Source of the DNA: Cyclobacteriaceae bacterium
GTDB lineage: Bacteria > Bacteroidota > Bacteroidia > Cytophagales > Cyclobacteriaceae
Direction of reading: 5' to 3'
Assembly: GCA_015488485.1 (NCBI GenBank)
Contig: WFNR01000146.1
Span: 1-44,172, forward strand
Length of the DNA: 44,172 nt
The position numbers were made by a program, and so were the translations under genes. This document shows, piece after piece, positions 26,552-35,007 of this stretch. The notes beneath the pieces are model-generated. The model was not told the DNA's origin, did no database searches, and worked only from the letters and a program-made list of their open reading frames with translations. The first letter of the stretch is position 1. Each line of letters opens with the position of its first letter.

Positions 26552-26579
26552 GTAGCATATTTTATCTCTAGCATGCTAC
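26552..26579. promoter_or_regulatory. Inverted repeat between the small Cys/His gene and the pump gene
   Basis: GTAGCAT (26552-26558) and ATGCTAC (26573-26579) form a 7-bp inverted repeat with a 14-nt centre. A perfect TAGCATGCTA palindrome (26569-26578) overlaps the right arm. It could be an operator or an RNA hairpin adjusting pump expression within the 95-bp gap. Confidence 0.35.
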
Positions 26580-26638
26580 ACCTGTCTGCCAATGCAATTG
26601 GCCGGCATTCCATTTTTTACCATTAAAATCAATTGATC

Positions 26639-29600
26639 ATGATCAATCAAATTATTGCCTTTTCAATAAAAAACAAACTCATCATCGGCTTGCTGGTGCT
26701 GGCCCTGATCGGCACGGGCATCCACTCGATGATGACTATCAACCTGGGCTCCGTACCCGATATTACCAACAACCAGGTGCAGGTAATCACCGTAGCGCCC
26801 AACCTGGGCACTGAGGATATCGAGCAGTTTGTTACCTATCCGGTAGAGCTGGCTATGGCCAACCTGCCCGATGTGGTAGAGCTACGCTCCATTTCCCGCT
26901 TCGGGTTGTCGGTAGTAACCATCGTATTCAAAGACCGCATGGGCACCTACCTGCCCAGGCAGCTTGTGCAGGAAAAACTCATCGAAGTGCAGGAAGACAT
27001 ACCGGCCGGCTTTGGCGAGCCTTTTATGGCGCCTATTGCCACCGGTCTGGGCGAGATATACCAGTACACGCTACGCACCGAACCGGGCTATGATACGGTC
27101 TATTCCAAAGCCGACCTGCGCACTATCCAGGATTGGATCATCAAACGACAGATGGCCCTGGTACCCGGGGTAATTGAGGTAAACACCTTTGGAGGTGATC
27201 TTAAGCAATATGAGATTACCCTCGACCCCAACAAGATGAACAGCATGGAGATAACCATGACTGATATTTTTACCGCCCTGGAAAAGAACAATGCCAATAC
27301 CGGAGGCGCTTATATCGAGAAAAACCACCAGGCCAATTTTATCCGGGGCGAAGGGTTGGCCCGTTCACTCGAAGACCTGGAGAAAATTGTCGTAAAAACC
27401 ATCAACGGCTCGCCCGTACTCATCAAGGATGTAGCTGATGATGTACGCTACGGGGCAGCTATCCGCTTTGGTGCCCTTACTCAGGATGGCCACGAAACCG
27501 TAGGCGGTCAGATATTGATGCTCAAGGGGCAAAATCCGAATAATGTGATTCGCAATGTGGAGAAACGCATTGAGGAAATCCAGAAATCGCTTCCCGAAGG
27601 CGTAAAGATAGCGCCTTTCCTGAGCCGCAGCGACCTGATAGCCCGTACTACCAGCACAGTAAGCAAAAACCTGATAGAAGGTGCCCTGATTGTGATTTTT
27701 GTACTGGTGCTCCTGCTGGGCAGCCTGCGGGGTGGTATCATCACCGCGTCTATCATTCCGCTCTCCCTGTTATTCGCATTTATATTGATGAAGCAATTTG
27801 ATGTGTGGGCCAACCTGATGTCGCTGGGCGCCATTGACTTTGGGATTATTGTGGACGGAGCGGTAATTGTAGTGGAAGGTGTAGTGCACCACATCGAAAA
27901 GCGCCTGAAGCAAGGCATGATGCTCTTCACTCCGCAAGATATGGATACCATAGCCTACGACTCGGCCAGCAGTGTGATGAACTCGGCCTTTTTTGGGCAG
28001 CTTATCATCCTGATTGTCTTTGCCCCCATTCTTTTCCTTACCGGTATCGAAGGCAAAATGTTCCAGCCTATGGCTTATACCTTCGGCTTTGCCGTATTGG
28101 GCGCCATTGTGCTTAGCCTCACCTATGTGCCGATGATCTCCTCCCTGCTGCTGAAACCGGCCGCAGCCGGTAAAACCAACTGGATTATCAAACTGGAAAA
28201 CAAGGTACAGGGCCTGAGCAATGGCATCATGAACGTGCTGCACAAGGGCTATGAACCTATTTTGGGCAAAGCCCTGGACAACCGTAAGCTGGTACTCGCC
28301 CTGGCACTCGGCTTGTTTGGCATATCGGTCTTTATTTTTTCCCGCATGGGTGGTGAGTTTATTCCCAAGCTGGATGAAGGCGACATAGCCTTGCAAGCCC
28401 TGATAAAACCGGGCAGTGCCTTGAGTGAGTCTATTGAGGTTTCCAAAAAAATGGAAAAAATTATTCTGGAGAATTTTCCGGAAGTGAAAACCGTGGTAGC
28501 GCGAATAGGGGTAGCCGAAATACCTACCGACCCCATGCCCATGGACATAGCCGATGCCTACGTAATCCTGGAAAAAGATCACGATAAATGGGTATCGGCC
28601 GACACCAAACAGGAGCTCATCGATAAAATAAATGAAAAAATATCGGTGATACCGGGTGTAAACTTTGTTTATACCCAACCCGTGGAGTTGCGCTTTAACG
28701 AATTGCTAACCGGGGTGCGCGAGGATGTAGCCATCAAGCTTTATGGTGAAGACCTGAACATCCTGGCAGCCAAGGCTCAGGAAATGGCCCAGATTATCAG
28801 TTCGGTACGTGGGGCAGCCGATGTGCGGGTAGAAGCTACCAGCGGCTTGCCGCAAATTACCGTACAGTACAACCGCGAGCGCCTGGCGCAGTACGGTCTT
28901 GATATCGACAAGCTCAACCAATATGTAAGTTCGGCCTTTGCCGGGGCCAGTGCCGGGGTGATTTTCGAAGGTGAAAAACGTTTTGACGTAGTCATTCGCC
29001 TGGCGGAAAAATACCGTCAGAATATCGATAACCTGATGAACCTGTACATCGACCTGCCCAACGGCAACCAGGTACCTCTCAAAGAGGTAGCCGATATCTC
29101 CTATAAGCCGGGCCCTATGCAGATCTCACGCGACAACACCTACAGACGTATCTATGTGGGTGTAAACGTAAGAGGCCGTGACGTAGAGACCTTTATAGAA
29201 GAAGTACAGGAAAAAATGAACCGCAACCTCGAGCTACCTGCCGGCTATTATATTACCTATGGCGGTTCTTTTGAGAACCTGAAGCGCGCCAAGGAACGCC
29301 TGAGCATTGTGGTGCCCATAGCGCTGGCGCTGATCTTTGTCTTGCTTTATTTTGCCCTGCGTTCCATTGCCCAGTCGGTGATGATCTACATGGCCGTGCC
29401 GCTGGCAGCTATCGGAGGCATTTTGTTTCTGGCCATGCGCGGGCTGCCTTTCAGCATCTCTGCCGGAGTAGGCTTTGTAGTGTTGTTCGGGGTAGCAGTG
29501 CTCAACGGCCTGGTACTCATCAGCCGGCTGAATGACCTGCGCGAACATGGGGTAACCGATCTGCGTGAACGGATTTTTACCGCCACCCGCGAGCGTCTCA

Positions 29601-31012
29601 GGCCGATATTACTCACCGCTACGGCTGCCATTATGGGTTTCACACCTATGGCCATATCCACCTCAGCCGGTGCCGAAGTACAGCGCCCGCTGGCCACGGT
29701 AGTAATTGGCGGCTTGATTACTGCCACCCTGCTTACCCTGGTAGTGGTACCCGTACTCTACTATATCGAAGAGAGCCGCCTTCACAAGGATAAAAGCAAG
29801 ATGGCGGCAGCCGTACTCACCGCCATACTGGCCTTTGCCGGTTTACCTGCCCTGAGCCAGCCTGCAGCCGATTCGACAGAGGTGCTCAGCATGGAGCGTG
29901 CTGTGCAGATAGCCATTGAGCGTAATCCGCAACTGAAAGCGGCCCGCCTGGGAGTAAGCAAAGAGGAAAAGCTGAAAAAAGCTGTAGTGGACCTGGGCAA
30001 TACCGGCATCGGTTTTACCAGAGGGGCGATAAACAGCCCGGGCTTTGTGGACAATAGTTTTGAGATTTCGCAAGGATTTTTGTTTCCTACCGTGTACGGC
30101 ACCCGCAGCAAGGTGCAGAACGCCCGCATTGACCTTAGCCAGCAGATGGAGGCGGTAAGCCGCAACGACTTGATACGTAAGGTTAAGGCCACCTATATTC
30201 AACTGGCCTGGGCGCATAGTCAGCTCACCCTTTACGAGCAGCTCGACAGCATTTATACCAATTTTGCCCGGGCGGCCGATTTGCGCTACCGCAGTGGCGA
30301 AACCAACCGGCTGGCCAAAATAGCAGCGGAGGGCAAACATCAGGAAGTACTGCTACTCAAGGAGCAGACACTGGCTGATGTGGAAATTTATCGCCAGCAG
30401 TTGAGCAGGTTATTGAATCTGCAAAAAGCGGTGGAGATTGACAATACCCTCGAAGGCATAGATCTGCCCCTAACTTTCGATACGGCTGCTATTAGCAGCA
30501 ACCCCCTATTGCAAGCTATGCAACAACGTATCGCCCTGGCAGAAATGCAGTACAAGCTGCAAAAGGCGCAGTACGTGCCCGAGTTTTCACTGGGTTTCTT
30601 CAATCAGCAGATTGAAGGGGTGCCCAACAACAGCGGCTTCATGATAGGTGTGGGCATACCCCTGGCTTTCTGGGCCAACAGCGGCCGCAGCCAGGCAGCT
30701 CAGGTTGAAGTAGAGATAGCCTCTGCCGAAAAAGACAACTACCTGCTGCAGCTTAAAACCCGCTTTGAAAACCTGCTGCAGGAATACGCCAAATACCAAG
30801 CCCAACTGGAATACTACCATAGCAAAGGCCTGGAGCTGGCTAACGAACTGGTAAATTTTGCCGGCAAAGGCTATAGTAGTGGCGAAATAGAATATGTCGA
30901 GTACATCCGCAACCTGGATCAGGCCAACCAAATACGCGATCAGTATCTGGATACTTTGCGCCTGTACCTGCTTACCAAAAATGAAATCAATTATCTGACG
31001 GGGTCTTTTTAA
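26639..31012 (+). CDS. czcA: HME-RND heavy-metal efflux pump fused to a TolC-like outer-membrane factor
   Basis: The protein has 1457 residues from ATG 26639 (an in-frame TTG lies two codons upstream). Residues 1 to about 1040 are a complete CzcA/CusA-type proton-driven pump: N-terminal helix, two large periplasmic loops and two blocks of membrane helices. The fourth-helix signature DFGIIVDGAVIVVEG carries the acidic residues typical of pumps for divalent cations (Zn, Co, Cd, Ni) rather than Cu(I)/Ag(I). After a short basic stretch (HKDKSK), residues 1055-1077 look exactly like a signal peptide (MAAAVLTAILAFAGLPALSQ). Residues about 1080-1457 are a TolC/CusC-type outer-membrane factor (MERAVQIAIERNPQLKAARLG, long coiled helices, VGIPLAF). 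RND C-termini are cytoplasmic, so the internal segment would re-enter the membrane and could be cleaved. Confidence 0.92.
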   Translation: MINQIIAFSIKNKLIIGLLVLALIGTGIHSMMTINLGSVPDITNNQVQVITVAPNLGTEDIEQFVTYPVELAMANLPDVVELRSISRFGLSVVTIVFKDRMGTYLPRQLVQEKLIEVQEDIPAGFGEPFMAPIATGLGEIYQYTLRTEPGYDTVYSKADLRTIQDWIIKRQMALVPGVIEVNTFGGDLKQYEITLDPNKMNSMEITMTDIFTALEKNNANTGGAYIEKNHQANFIRGEGLARSLEDLEKIVVKTINGSPVLIKDVADDVRYGAAIRFGALTQDGHETVGGQILMLKGQNPNNVIRNVEKRIEEIQKSLPEGVKIAPFLSRSDLIARTTSTVSKNLIEGALIVIFVLVLLLGSLRGGIITASIIPLSLLFAFILMKQFDVWANLMSLGAIDFGIIVDGAVIVVEGVVHHIEKRLKQGMMLFTPQDMDTIAYDSASSVMNSAFFGQLIILIVFAPILFLTGIEGKMFQPMAYTFGFAVLGAIVLSLTYVPMISSLLLKPAAAGKTNWIIKLENKVQGLSNGIMNVLHKGYEPILGKALDNRKLVLALALGLFGISVFIFSRMGGEFIPKLDEGDIALQALIKPGSALSESIEVSKKMEKIILENFPEVKTVVARIGVAEIPTDPMPMDIADAYVILEKDHDKWVSADTKQELIDKINEKISVIPGVNFVYTQPVELRFNELLTGVREDVAIKLYGEDLNILAAKAQEMAQIISSVRGAADVRVEATSGLPQITVQYNRERLAQYGLDIDKLNQYVSSAFAGASAGVIFEGEKRFDVVIRLAEKYRQNIDNLMNLYIDLPNGNQVPLKEVADISYKPGPMQISRDNTYRRIYVGVNVRGRDVETFIEEVQEKMNRNLELPAGYYITYGGSFENLKRAKERLSIVVPIALALIFVLLYFALRSIAQSVMIYMAVPLAAIGGILFLAMRGLPFSISAGVGFVVLFGVAVLNGLVLISRLNDLREHGVTDLRERIFTATRERLRPILLTATAAIMGFTPMAISTSAGAEVQRPLATVVIGGLITATLLTLVVVPVLYYIEESRLHKDKSKMAAAVLTAILAFAGLPALSQPAADSTEVLSMERAVQIAIERNPQLKAARLGVSKEEKLKKAVVDLGNTGIGFTRGAINSPGFVDNSFEISQGFLFPTVYGTRSKVQNARIDLSQQMEAVSRNDLIRKVKATYIQLAWAHSQLTLYEQLDSIYTNFARAADLRYRSGETNRLAKIAAEGKHQEVLLLKEQTLADVEIYRQQLSRLLNLQKAVEIDNTLEGIDLPLTFDTAAISSNPLLQAMQQRIALAEMQYKLQKAQYVPEFSLGFFNQQIEGVPNNSGFMIGVGIPLAFWANSGRSQAAQVEVEIASAEKDNYLLQLKTRFENLLQEYAKYQAQLEYYHSKGLELANELVNFAGKGYSSGEIEYVEYIRNLDQANQIRDQYLDTLRLYLLTKNEINYLTGSF

Positions 31013-31034
31013 GCCCCATTAAACCATATCAACA

Positions 31035-32264
31035 ATGAAAAAGCAAGTTTTAATATATTTCAAAATGAAAAGACTAGTGATGATCGGCCTGGTGGGGCTG
31101 ATAACAACCGTATTTTATAGCTGCCAGACACCGGCTGCCAACGAGGAAAGTGCCGCACACAACGAAGAACATAGCGACCATGACGAAGAAGCAACCGGTG
31201 AGGTACGTATTACCCGCGAGCAAGCCGATGTACTGGACTTGCAATTAGGGCGGGTGGAAAGAAAAAGTCTTGACAAAAATATCAAAGTAAACGGCTATCT
31301 CGACCTGTATCCTCAAGATAAAGCGGCTGTGACTACCTTTATAGGTGGCAACCTGGCGAACATTTATGTGAAAGAAGGTGACAAGGTAAAAAAAGGTCAG
31401 ATACTGGCCCGCCTGGAACACCCCGATTATATTCAGTTGCAACAGGAATTGCAGGAAGGGGTGAGCCAGTTGAGCTACCTGAAAAGCGAATATGAGCGTA
31501 AGGAAAAGCTCTACAAAGAGGATATCTCTTCGGGGCGGGAATACCAGAAAGCCAAGGCCGAATACTTTGCCATGCAGGCACGCGTTAAGGCGCTGAAAGC
31601 CAAACTTAAATTACTCAATCTGCAGGTTGATAAGATTCTGGGCGGTGAACTTTACAATACGGTGCCGGTCATAGCTCCGATAGACGGCTACGTGGGCGAA
31701 GTGCTGGTAAGCATCGGTGACTTTGCCGAGCCGGGCACTACCATGTTCCTGATCACCAACAACGACAAGACCCATGTTGATTTCAAGGTTTTCGAAAAAG
31801 ATATCTACAAAGTGCAGCAGGGGCAAAAAGCCTACTTTACCATAGCCAACAGGCCGGGCGAATTGATTGAGGCGCGCATAGAAAAAATAGGCCGGACCTT
31901 TGAAGACGACCCGAAAGCGATTCATGTGCATGCCGCCATTACCGGGGCAGTGAAAACCGGCTTATTACCTGGATTGTATGTGGAAGGCCGCATTGTAATC
32001 CAGGAGAAACCGGCCAACGTACTACCCGAGGAGGCCATTGTAAAAGATGGTGAAGGTAATTTTATCTTCGTACTGGATGAAGACGAAAGCAGCGAAAATG
32101 AGATGGTTTTCAAACCGGTGATGGTAACGACCGGCATTGAAGATGCCGGCTTTGTGGAAGTGGCCTTTGCCGAGCCGCTGCCGGAGGAGGCCAGAATTGT
32201 CATCCGAGGGGCATACATGCTTTCTTCAGAATTGATTAAAGGAGAACTGGAACATGACGATTAA
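31035..32264 (+). CDS. czcB: Efflux RND periplasmic adaptor (CzcB/CusB-like lipoprotein)
   Basis: The protein has 409 residues. A hydrophobic N-terminal segment ends in VFYSC, a probable lipoprotein site for inner-membrane anchoring. It is followed by an acidic, His-rich stretch (HNEEHSDHDEE) that may collect metal. The body has membrane-fusion-protein order: a barrel-sandwich/lipoyl half (AAVTTFIGGNLANIYVKEGDKVKKGQILARLEHPDY, quoted in part: VKEGDKVKKGQ), a helical hairpin (about 135-195, QLQQELQEG...RKEKLYKEDISSGREY), the second lipoyl half (APIDGYVGEVLVSIGDFAEPG), then beta-barrel and membrane-proximal domains. It bridges the pump and the TolC-like part. It starts 22 bp after the pump gene. 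A second in-frame ATG at 31065 gives a more compact signal peptide and may be the real start. Confidence 0.9.
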   Translation: MKKQVLIYFKMKRLVMIGLVGLITTVFYSCQTPAANEESAAHNEEHSDHDEEATGEVRITREQADVLDLQLGRVERKSLDKNIKVNGYLDLYPQDKAAVTTFIGGNLANIYVKEGDKVKKGQILARLEHPDYIQLQQELQEGVSQLSYLKSEYERKEKLYKEDISSGREYQKAKAEYFAMQARVKALKAKLKLLNLQVDKILGGELYNTVPVIAPIDGYVGEVLVSIGDFAEPGTTMFLITNNDKTHVDFKVFEKDIYKVQQGQKAYFTIANRPGELIEARIEKIGRTFEDDPKAIHVHAAITGAVKTGLLPGLYVEGRIVIQEKPANVLPEEAIVKDGEGNFIFVLDEDESSENEMVFKPVMVTTGIEDAGFVEVAFAEPLPEEARIVIRGAYMLSSELIKGELEHDD

Positions 32265-32275
32265 TCACCAAAACA

Positions 32276-32608
32276 ATGAAAGAAATTAAAGCATTTATCA
32301 AACCCAACCGGGTAAAACAAGTGGTGGAAGAGCTGAAAAAACAGGGGTACGACTGCATCACGTTATCCAAGGCGGAAGGCACCGGGTCTTTAAAGAGGCC
32401 CGATGCTTTTCCTTCATTGGAATTTAAGGTAGCAGACAGTCCCGTAGTAAAGCTGGAGATCGTTTGTAATGACAGTGAGGTACAAACAATTGTTAGCATT
32501 ATCAGCCGGGAAGGGCGCTCGCCCGATCCCGGTGACGGGCTTATCTATGTTTCGCATGTGGAGCAGGCCTTTCGTGTTAAGACCGGAGAAGAGTTGACCA
32601 AATTGTAG
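32276..32608 (+). CDS. PII-like protein of the metal-efflux-associated group (PII-NG type)
   Basis: The 110 residues align along the whole length of GlnB/GlnK: MKEIKAFIKPNRVKQVVEEL at the start, a T-loop region of similar length (KAEGTGSLKRPDAFPSLEFK), the KLEIVC strand, and the C-terminal GDGLIYVSHVEQAFRVKTGEE. The uridylylated Tyr51 of GlnB is absent (the loop reads PDAFPSLEF) and Lys90 is Leu, so classical nitrogen signalling by uridylylation is unlikely. PII-like proteins of a separate group (PII-NG) are known next to Cus/Czc-type efflux operons. Starting 11 bp after the adaptor gene, this one fits. It may sense nucleotide and metal state and act on the pump; that is inference. Confidence 0.85.
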   Translation: MKEIKAFIKPNRVKQVVEELKKQGYDCITLSKAEGTGSLKRPDAFPSLEFKVADSPVVKLEIVCNDSEVQTIVSIISREGRSPDPGDGLIYVSHVEQAFRVKTGEELTKL

Positions 32609-32705
32609 GTATGTCGGTAGTACAATACTGTGAAATTGGTTAAAAATCTCATTTGGATTGAACTTTATATAACTTTAATTGTTTGGTAGAAAAAAGTAGA
32701 AGATT

Positions 32706-33356
32706 ATGCCATCTATTCGTGAGCACTGCTGTGGTGCCGACCGGTTTTTCGACCGGATCAAGGCCGACAAACAATACCGCCAATACCTGAAAAAAGGCGC
32801 CCGCAAGGCGACTGCTGCTTTGATCAACCAACTCTCCGTACTGGATATAAACGTTAAAACGCTGGTAGATATAGGTGGGGGCATAGGCGCCCTGCAGTGG
32901 TGGTTTCTACAGCAGGGCGGGCAGCGCACCATCGACATCGATGCTTCCTCGGGCTACCTGCAGATAGCCCGAGAACACGCTATCCGGCAAGGCTGGCAAG
33001 GCAAAACCGATTTTCTGGAAGGTGACTGTACTGAAATCCTGCCGCAACTGGATGAGGTGGATATCGTTACCCTGGACAAAGTGATTTGCTGCTACCCGGA
33101 CTACCGCGAAATACTTGCCGCCACCTGCCAGAAAGCAACTACCTGCATCGCCCTTACCTACCCCATGGATGGCCCGTTGGCGCAAGCCGTACGCAATCTG
33201 GGAGTGCTGTTCTTCAAACTCAGGGGCAACCCCTTCCGACCTTACGTGCACCGCGTGGCCGAGGTACGGCAAATACTGGCTGAACACGGCTTTAAAAGAC
33301 ATCAGCACCAATTGGTTTTCCCCTGGCATGCCGAAACCTACCTGCGAGAAAGCTAA
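32706..33356 (+). CDS. Class I SAM-dependent methyltransferase
   Basis: The protein has 216 residues, no signal peptide, and is cytoplasmic. A helical N-terminus (IREHCCGADRFFDRIKADKQY) precedes the Rossmann methyltransferase core: motif I VDIGGGIGAL (about 53-62), the acidic end of strand 2 IDIDASSGYL, DFLEGDCTEI, then VDIVTLDKVICCYPDYREI and ALTYPMDGP. The layout and N-terminus resemble Mg-protoporphyrin methyltransferase (BchM)-type proteins, and relatives are often annotated so, but no chlorophyll pathway is visible and the true substrate is unknown. It follows the efflux operon after 97 bp without a clear promoter or terminator, so it could be read through from that operon. It is convergent with the DUF1684 gene. 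Confidence 0.8.
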   Translation: MPSIREHCCGADRFFDRIKADKQYRQYLKKGARKATAALINQLSVLDINVKTLVDIGGGIGALQWWFLQQGGQRTIDIDASSGYLQIAREHAIRQGWQGKTDFLEGDCTEILPQLDEVDIVTLDKVICCYPDYREILAATCQKATTCIALTYPMDGPLAQAVRNLGVLFFKLRGNPFRPYVHRVAEVRQILAEHGFKRHQHQLVFPWHAETYLRES

Positions 33357-33384
33357 CAGGCTTCTATCGGATTGACAGGTTATA

Positions 33385-34041
33385 CTAGTTACGGCCGCTT
33401 AATTCAGCCGGATCGTAATACATTTTGGCTCCGGCCTCAATACGCATAGGAATATAATTGGAGCTGGGTGACAAAGGACAGGCATGCTCCGGGTCGTACA
33501 CACAGATGGGGTTAATGGCCATATTAAAATCGATAACAATCTGATCATCATCCGGCACTTCAATAATCAGAAAACGCCCCCCGCCAAATGTCTCCTCACC
33601 GGTAGTCATATCGGTAAAAGGCACGAAAATAGCTGGTGGTCCTTTGCGGGACGGAAATTCAAAGACCACCAACTCAACTTCCCGCCCCTCCAAAAAGAAG
33701 TTGACCTTACCATAATGCATAAAGCCATAAGGTGTGCCATCGGTAAGCTGCAAGTCCATTTTTTCCGGACTTGCCAGACGGCTCAACTTGCCTACCACCC
33801 GATATTTGAGGTTGACAGGGAAATAGTTGAGTCCGGTAAAATTCTTAAAATATTCATCCGACAGCAGCGTAGTCTCTTTGTTGCGAAAAGCAGCTTCTTC
33901 GCGCTGCCGCCAGGCGGTTATTTCTTCCTCATAACGCGCCTCAATTTGCTTGGAACTATACGGCACAATCTGTGCCCCTGCCCATGCGGCATAGCAGCTG
34001 CAGATGGTCAGGACTAAAACAAACTTCCGAAAGTGTAGCAT
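33385..34041 (-). CDS. Exported DUF1684 family protein (copy 1)
   Basis: The protein has 218 residues from ATG 34041; an in-frame TTG at 34059 was rejected because the signal peptide MLHFRKFVLVLTICSCYAAWAGAQ begins at the ATG. The mature part has the DUF1684 pattern: a helical start (YEEEITAWRQREEAAFRNKE), LLSDEYFKNFTGLNYFPVNLKYRV, the beta core with GKVNF and ELVVFEF, then FTDMTTGEETFGGGRFLIIEVP, DFNMAINPICVYDPEHACPLSPSSNYIPMRIEAG. The CVYD...CPLSP cysteines may pair. The function is not known to me. A paralogue lies at 43149-43775; here the usual AYNPYC is AINPIC. The gene is divergent from the DUF2911 gene. Confidence 0.85.
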   Translation of the reverse strand: MLHFRKFVLVLTICSCYAAWAGAQIVPYSSKQIEARYEEEITAWRQREEAAFRNKETTLLSDEYFKNFTGLNYFPVNLKYRVVGKLSRLASPEKMDLQLTDGTPYGFMHYGKVNFFLEGREVELVVFEFPSRKGPPAIFVPFTDMTTGEETFGGGRFLIIEVPDDDQIVIDFNMAINPICVYDPEHACPLSPSSNYIPMRIEAGAKMYYDPAELSGRN

Positions 34042-34119
34042 AGTAATCACTGGTTTCAAAAACTGCCGTAAATTAGCAAAAAAAGTTAAAACTTGAATAC
34101 CGGCAATTATTTTGTCAAA

Positions 34120-34152
34120 CTGGTGGACAATTGAAGGATTGCATTATCTTTA
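34120..34152 (+). promoter_or_regulatory. Promoter of the DUF2911 lipoprotein gene
   Basis: TTTTG (34120-34124), a 20-bp spacer, TATCTTTA (34145-34152, one mismatch to TAnnTTTG). An in-frame TTG at 34131 falls inside this promoter and so is not the start codon. Confidence 0.6.
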
Positions 34153-34175
34153 GGGTTTCAACAACAATTTATTCA

Positions 34176-34778
34176 ATGTCTATGAAATCGACCTTTTATT
34201 TACTTCTACTAACAGGTATTTTCTTCTGGGGGTGCTCCGGCACAGAATCTGAAAAGACTACAGATAACCAGACGACAAATCAACAACAAACAGCCCCCGC
34301 AGCGGAAAAACCAGCCAGAAAAAAGCCGCTGAGCCCGAAGCGCGAAGCCATGGCCATGGTGGGCGAAAACCACATTCATATTGACTACAGCTCGCCCAGC
34401 GTCCGGGGCCGGGTAATCTGGGGCGGATTGGTGCCCTACAACCAGGTTTGGTCAACAGGTGCACACAAAGCCACAGCCATTAGCTTCGCTCAGGATGTAA
34501 TAATTAATGATACCCCCGTACCGGCCGGTAAATACGGTTTCTTCACCATTCCCGGTGAAGGAAAGTGGACACTTATTCTCAATAAAAATTGGGATCAGCA
34601 CCTGGCTGATGAATACGATGAGGCAGAGGATGTGGTGCGCCTGACCGTAACACCCGAAAAATTACCGGAAATGCAGGAGTCACTGACTTATCAGGTAGAA
34701 CCTCTGAATGACAGTACAGCTCGCATATCAGTATCGTGGGAGCACCTGAAAGTTTCATTCGAAGTGCACAATAAGTAG
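34176..34778 (+). CDS. DUF2911 domain lipoprotein
   Basis: The protein has 200 residues from ATG 34176; a second ATG at 34182 is also possible. The signal peptide ends in FFWGC, a lipoprotein site. A Thr/Gln/Ala/Pro-rich linker (TTDNQTTNQQQTAPAAEKP) leads to the DUF2911 beta domain: SPKREAMAMVGENHIHIDYSSPSVRGRVIWGGLVPYNQVWSTGAHKAT (pieces: DYSSPSVRGR, VPYNQVW), then ISFAQDVIINDTPVPAGKYGFFTIPGEGKWTLILNK. The family is common and exported in Bacteroidota, with no function known to me. It has its own promoter and terminator, so it is probably monocistronic. Confidence 0.88.
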   Translation: MSMKSTFYLLLLTGIFFWGCSGTESEKTTDNQTTNQQQTAPAAEKPARKKPLSPKREAMAMVGENHIHIDYSSPSVRGRVIWGGLVPYNQVWSTGAHKATAISFAQDVIINDTPVPAGKYGFFTIPGEGKWTLILNKNWDQHLADEYDEAEDVVRLTVTPEKLPEMQESLTYQVEPLNDSTARISVSWEHLKVSFEVHNK

Positions 34779-34813
34779 ATACCGGCAATACATTTTCGGG
34801 TTCACGTTTCAAC

Positions 34814-34840
34814 AAGGCTGTTTGATATCAAATAGCCTTT
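34814..34840 (+). terminator. Terminator after the DUF2911 gene
   Basis: AAGGCTgTTTGATATCAAAtAGCCTT forms a nearly perfect hairpin with one G-U pair, followed by TTTTGCTTTTT. Confidence 0.7.
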
Positions 34841-34855
34841 TGCTTTTTATTGGAA

Positions 34856-34867
34856 TAATTCTAAATA
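34856..34867 (+). promoter_or_regulatory. Upstream half-operator (TAATTCTAAATA)
   Basis: Exact 12-bp copy of the right half of the fecA operator at 34951-34962, 95 bp upstream of it. The left half is only partly matched (5 of 9). Confidence 0.45.
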
Positions 34868-34941
34868 ATTTTTTTACCCATAACACGCAAATAAGGCCTT
34901 TTTTTAAACTTTTTCAGAAAATTATGACATAGATCAGTATT

Positions 34942-34968
34942 TATTTAGACTAATTCTAAATAGATTTG
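34942..34968 (+). promoter_or_regulatory. Palindromic operator overlapping the fecA-like promoter
   Basis: TATTTAGA-CTAAT-TCTAAATA (34942-34962) is a perfect 21-bp inverted repeat with a 5-nt centre. It overlaps the -7 box TAGATTTG (34961-34968, exact TAnnTTTG) and fills the -33/-7 region. A bound repressor would block polymerase. Before an iron-type TonB receptor, a Fur- or DtxR-family iron repressor is the natural candidate (inference). Confidence 0.7.
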
Positions 34969-34994
34969 CCAGCAAATAACTTAACCTTAAAACC

Positions 34995-35007
34995 AATTAG
35001 TCTAAAT
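34995..35007 (+). promoter_or_regulatory. Downstream half-operator at the start codon (AATTAGTCTAAAT)
   Basis: An exact 13-bp match to one half of the 34942-34962 palindrome (reverse-complement orientation), running into the ATG at 35006. Confidence 0.4.

Noticed and set aside
27770-28678. 302-codon minus-strand reading frame inside the pump gene
   Set aside because: It is antisense to conserved RND sequence, His/Gln/Tyr-rich without domain logic: a shadow frame.
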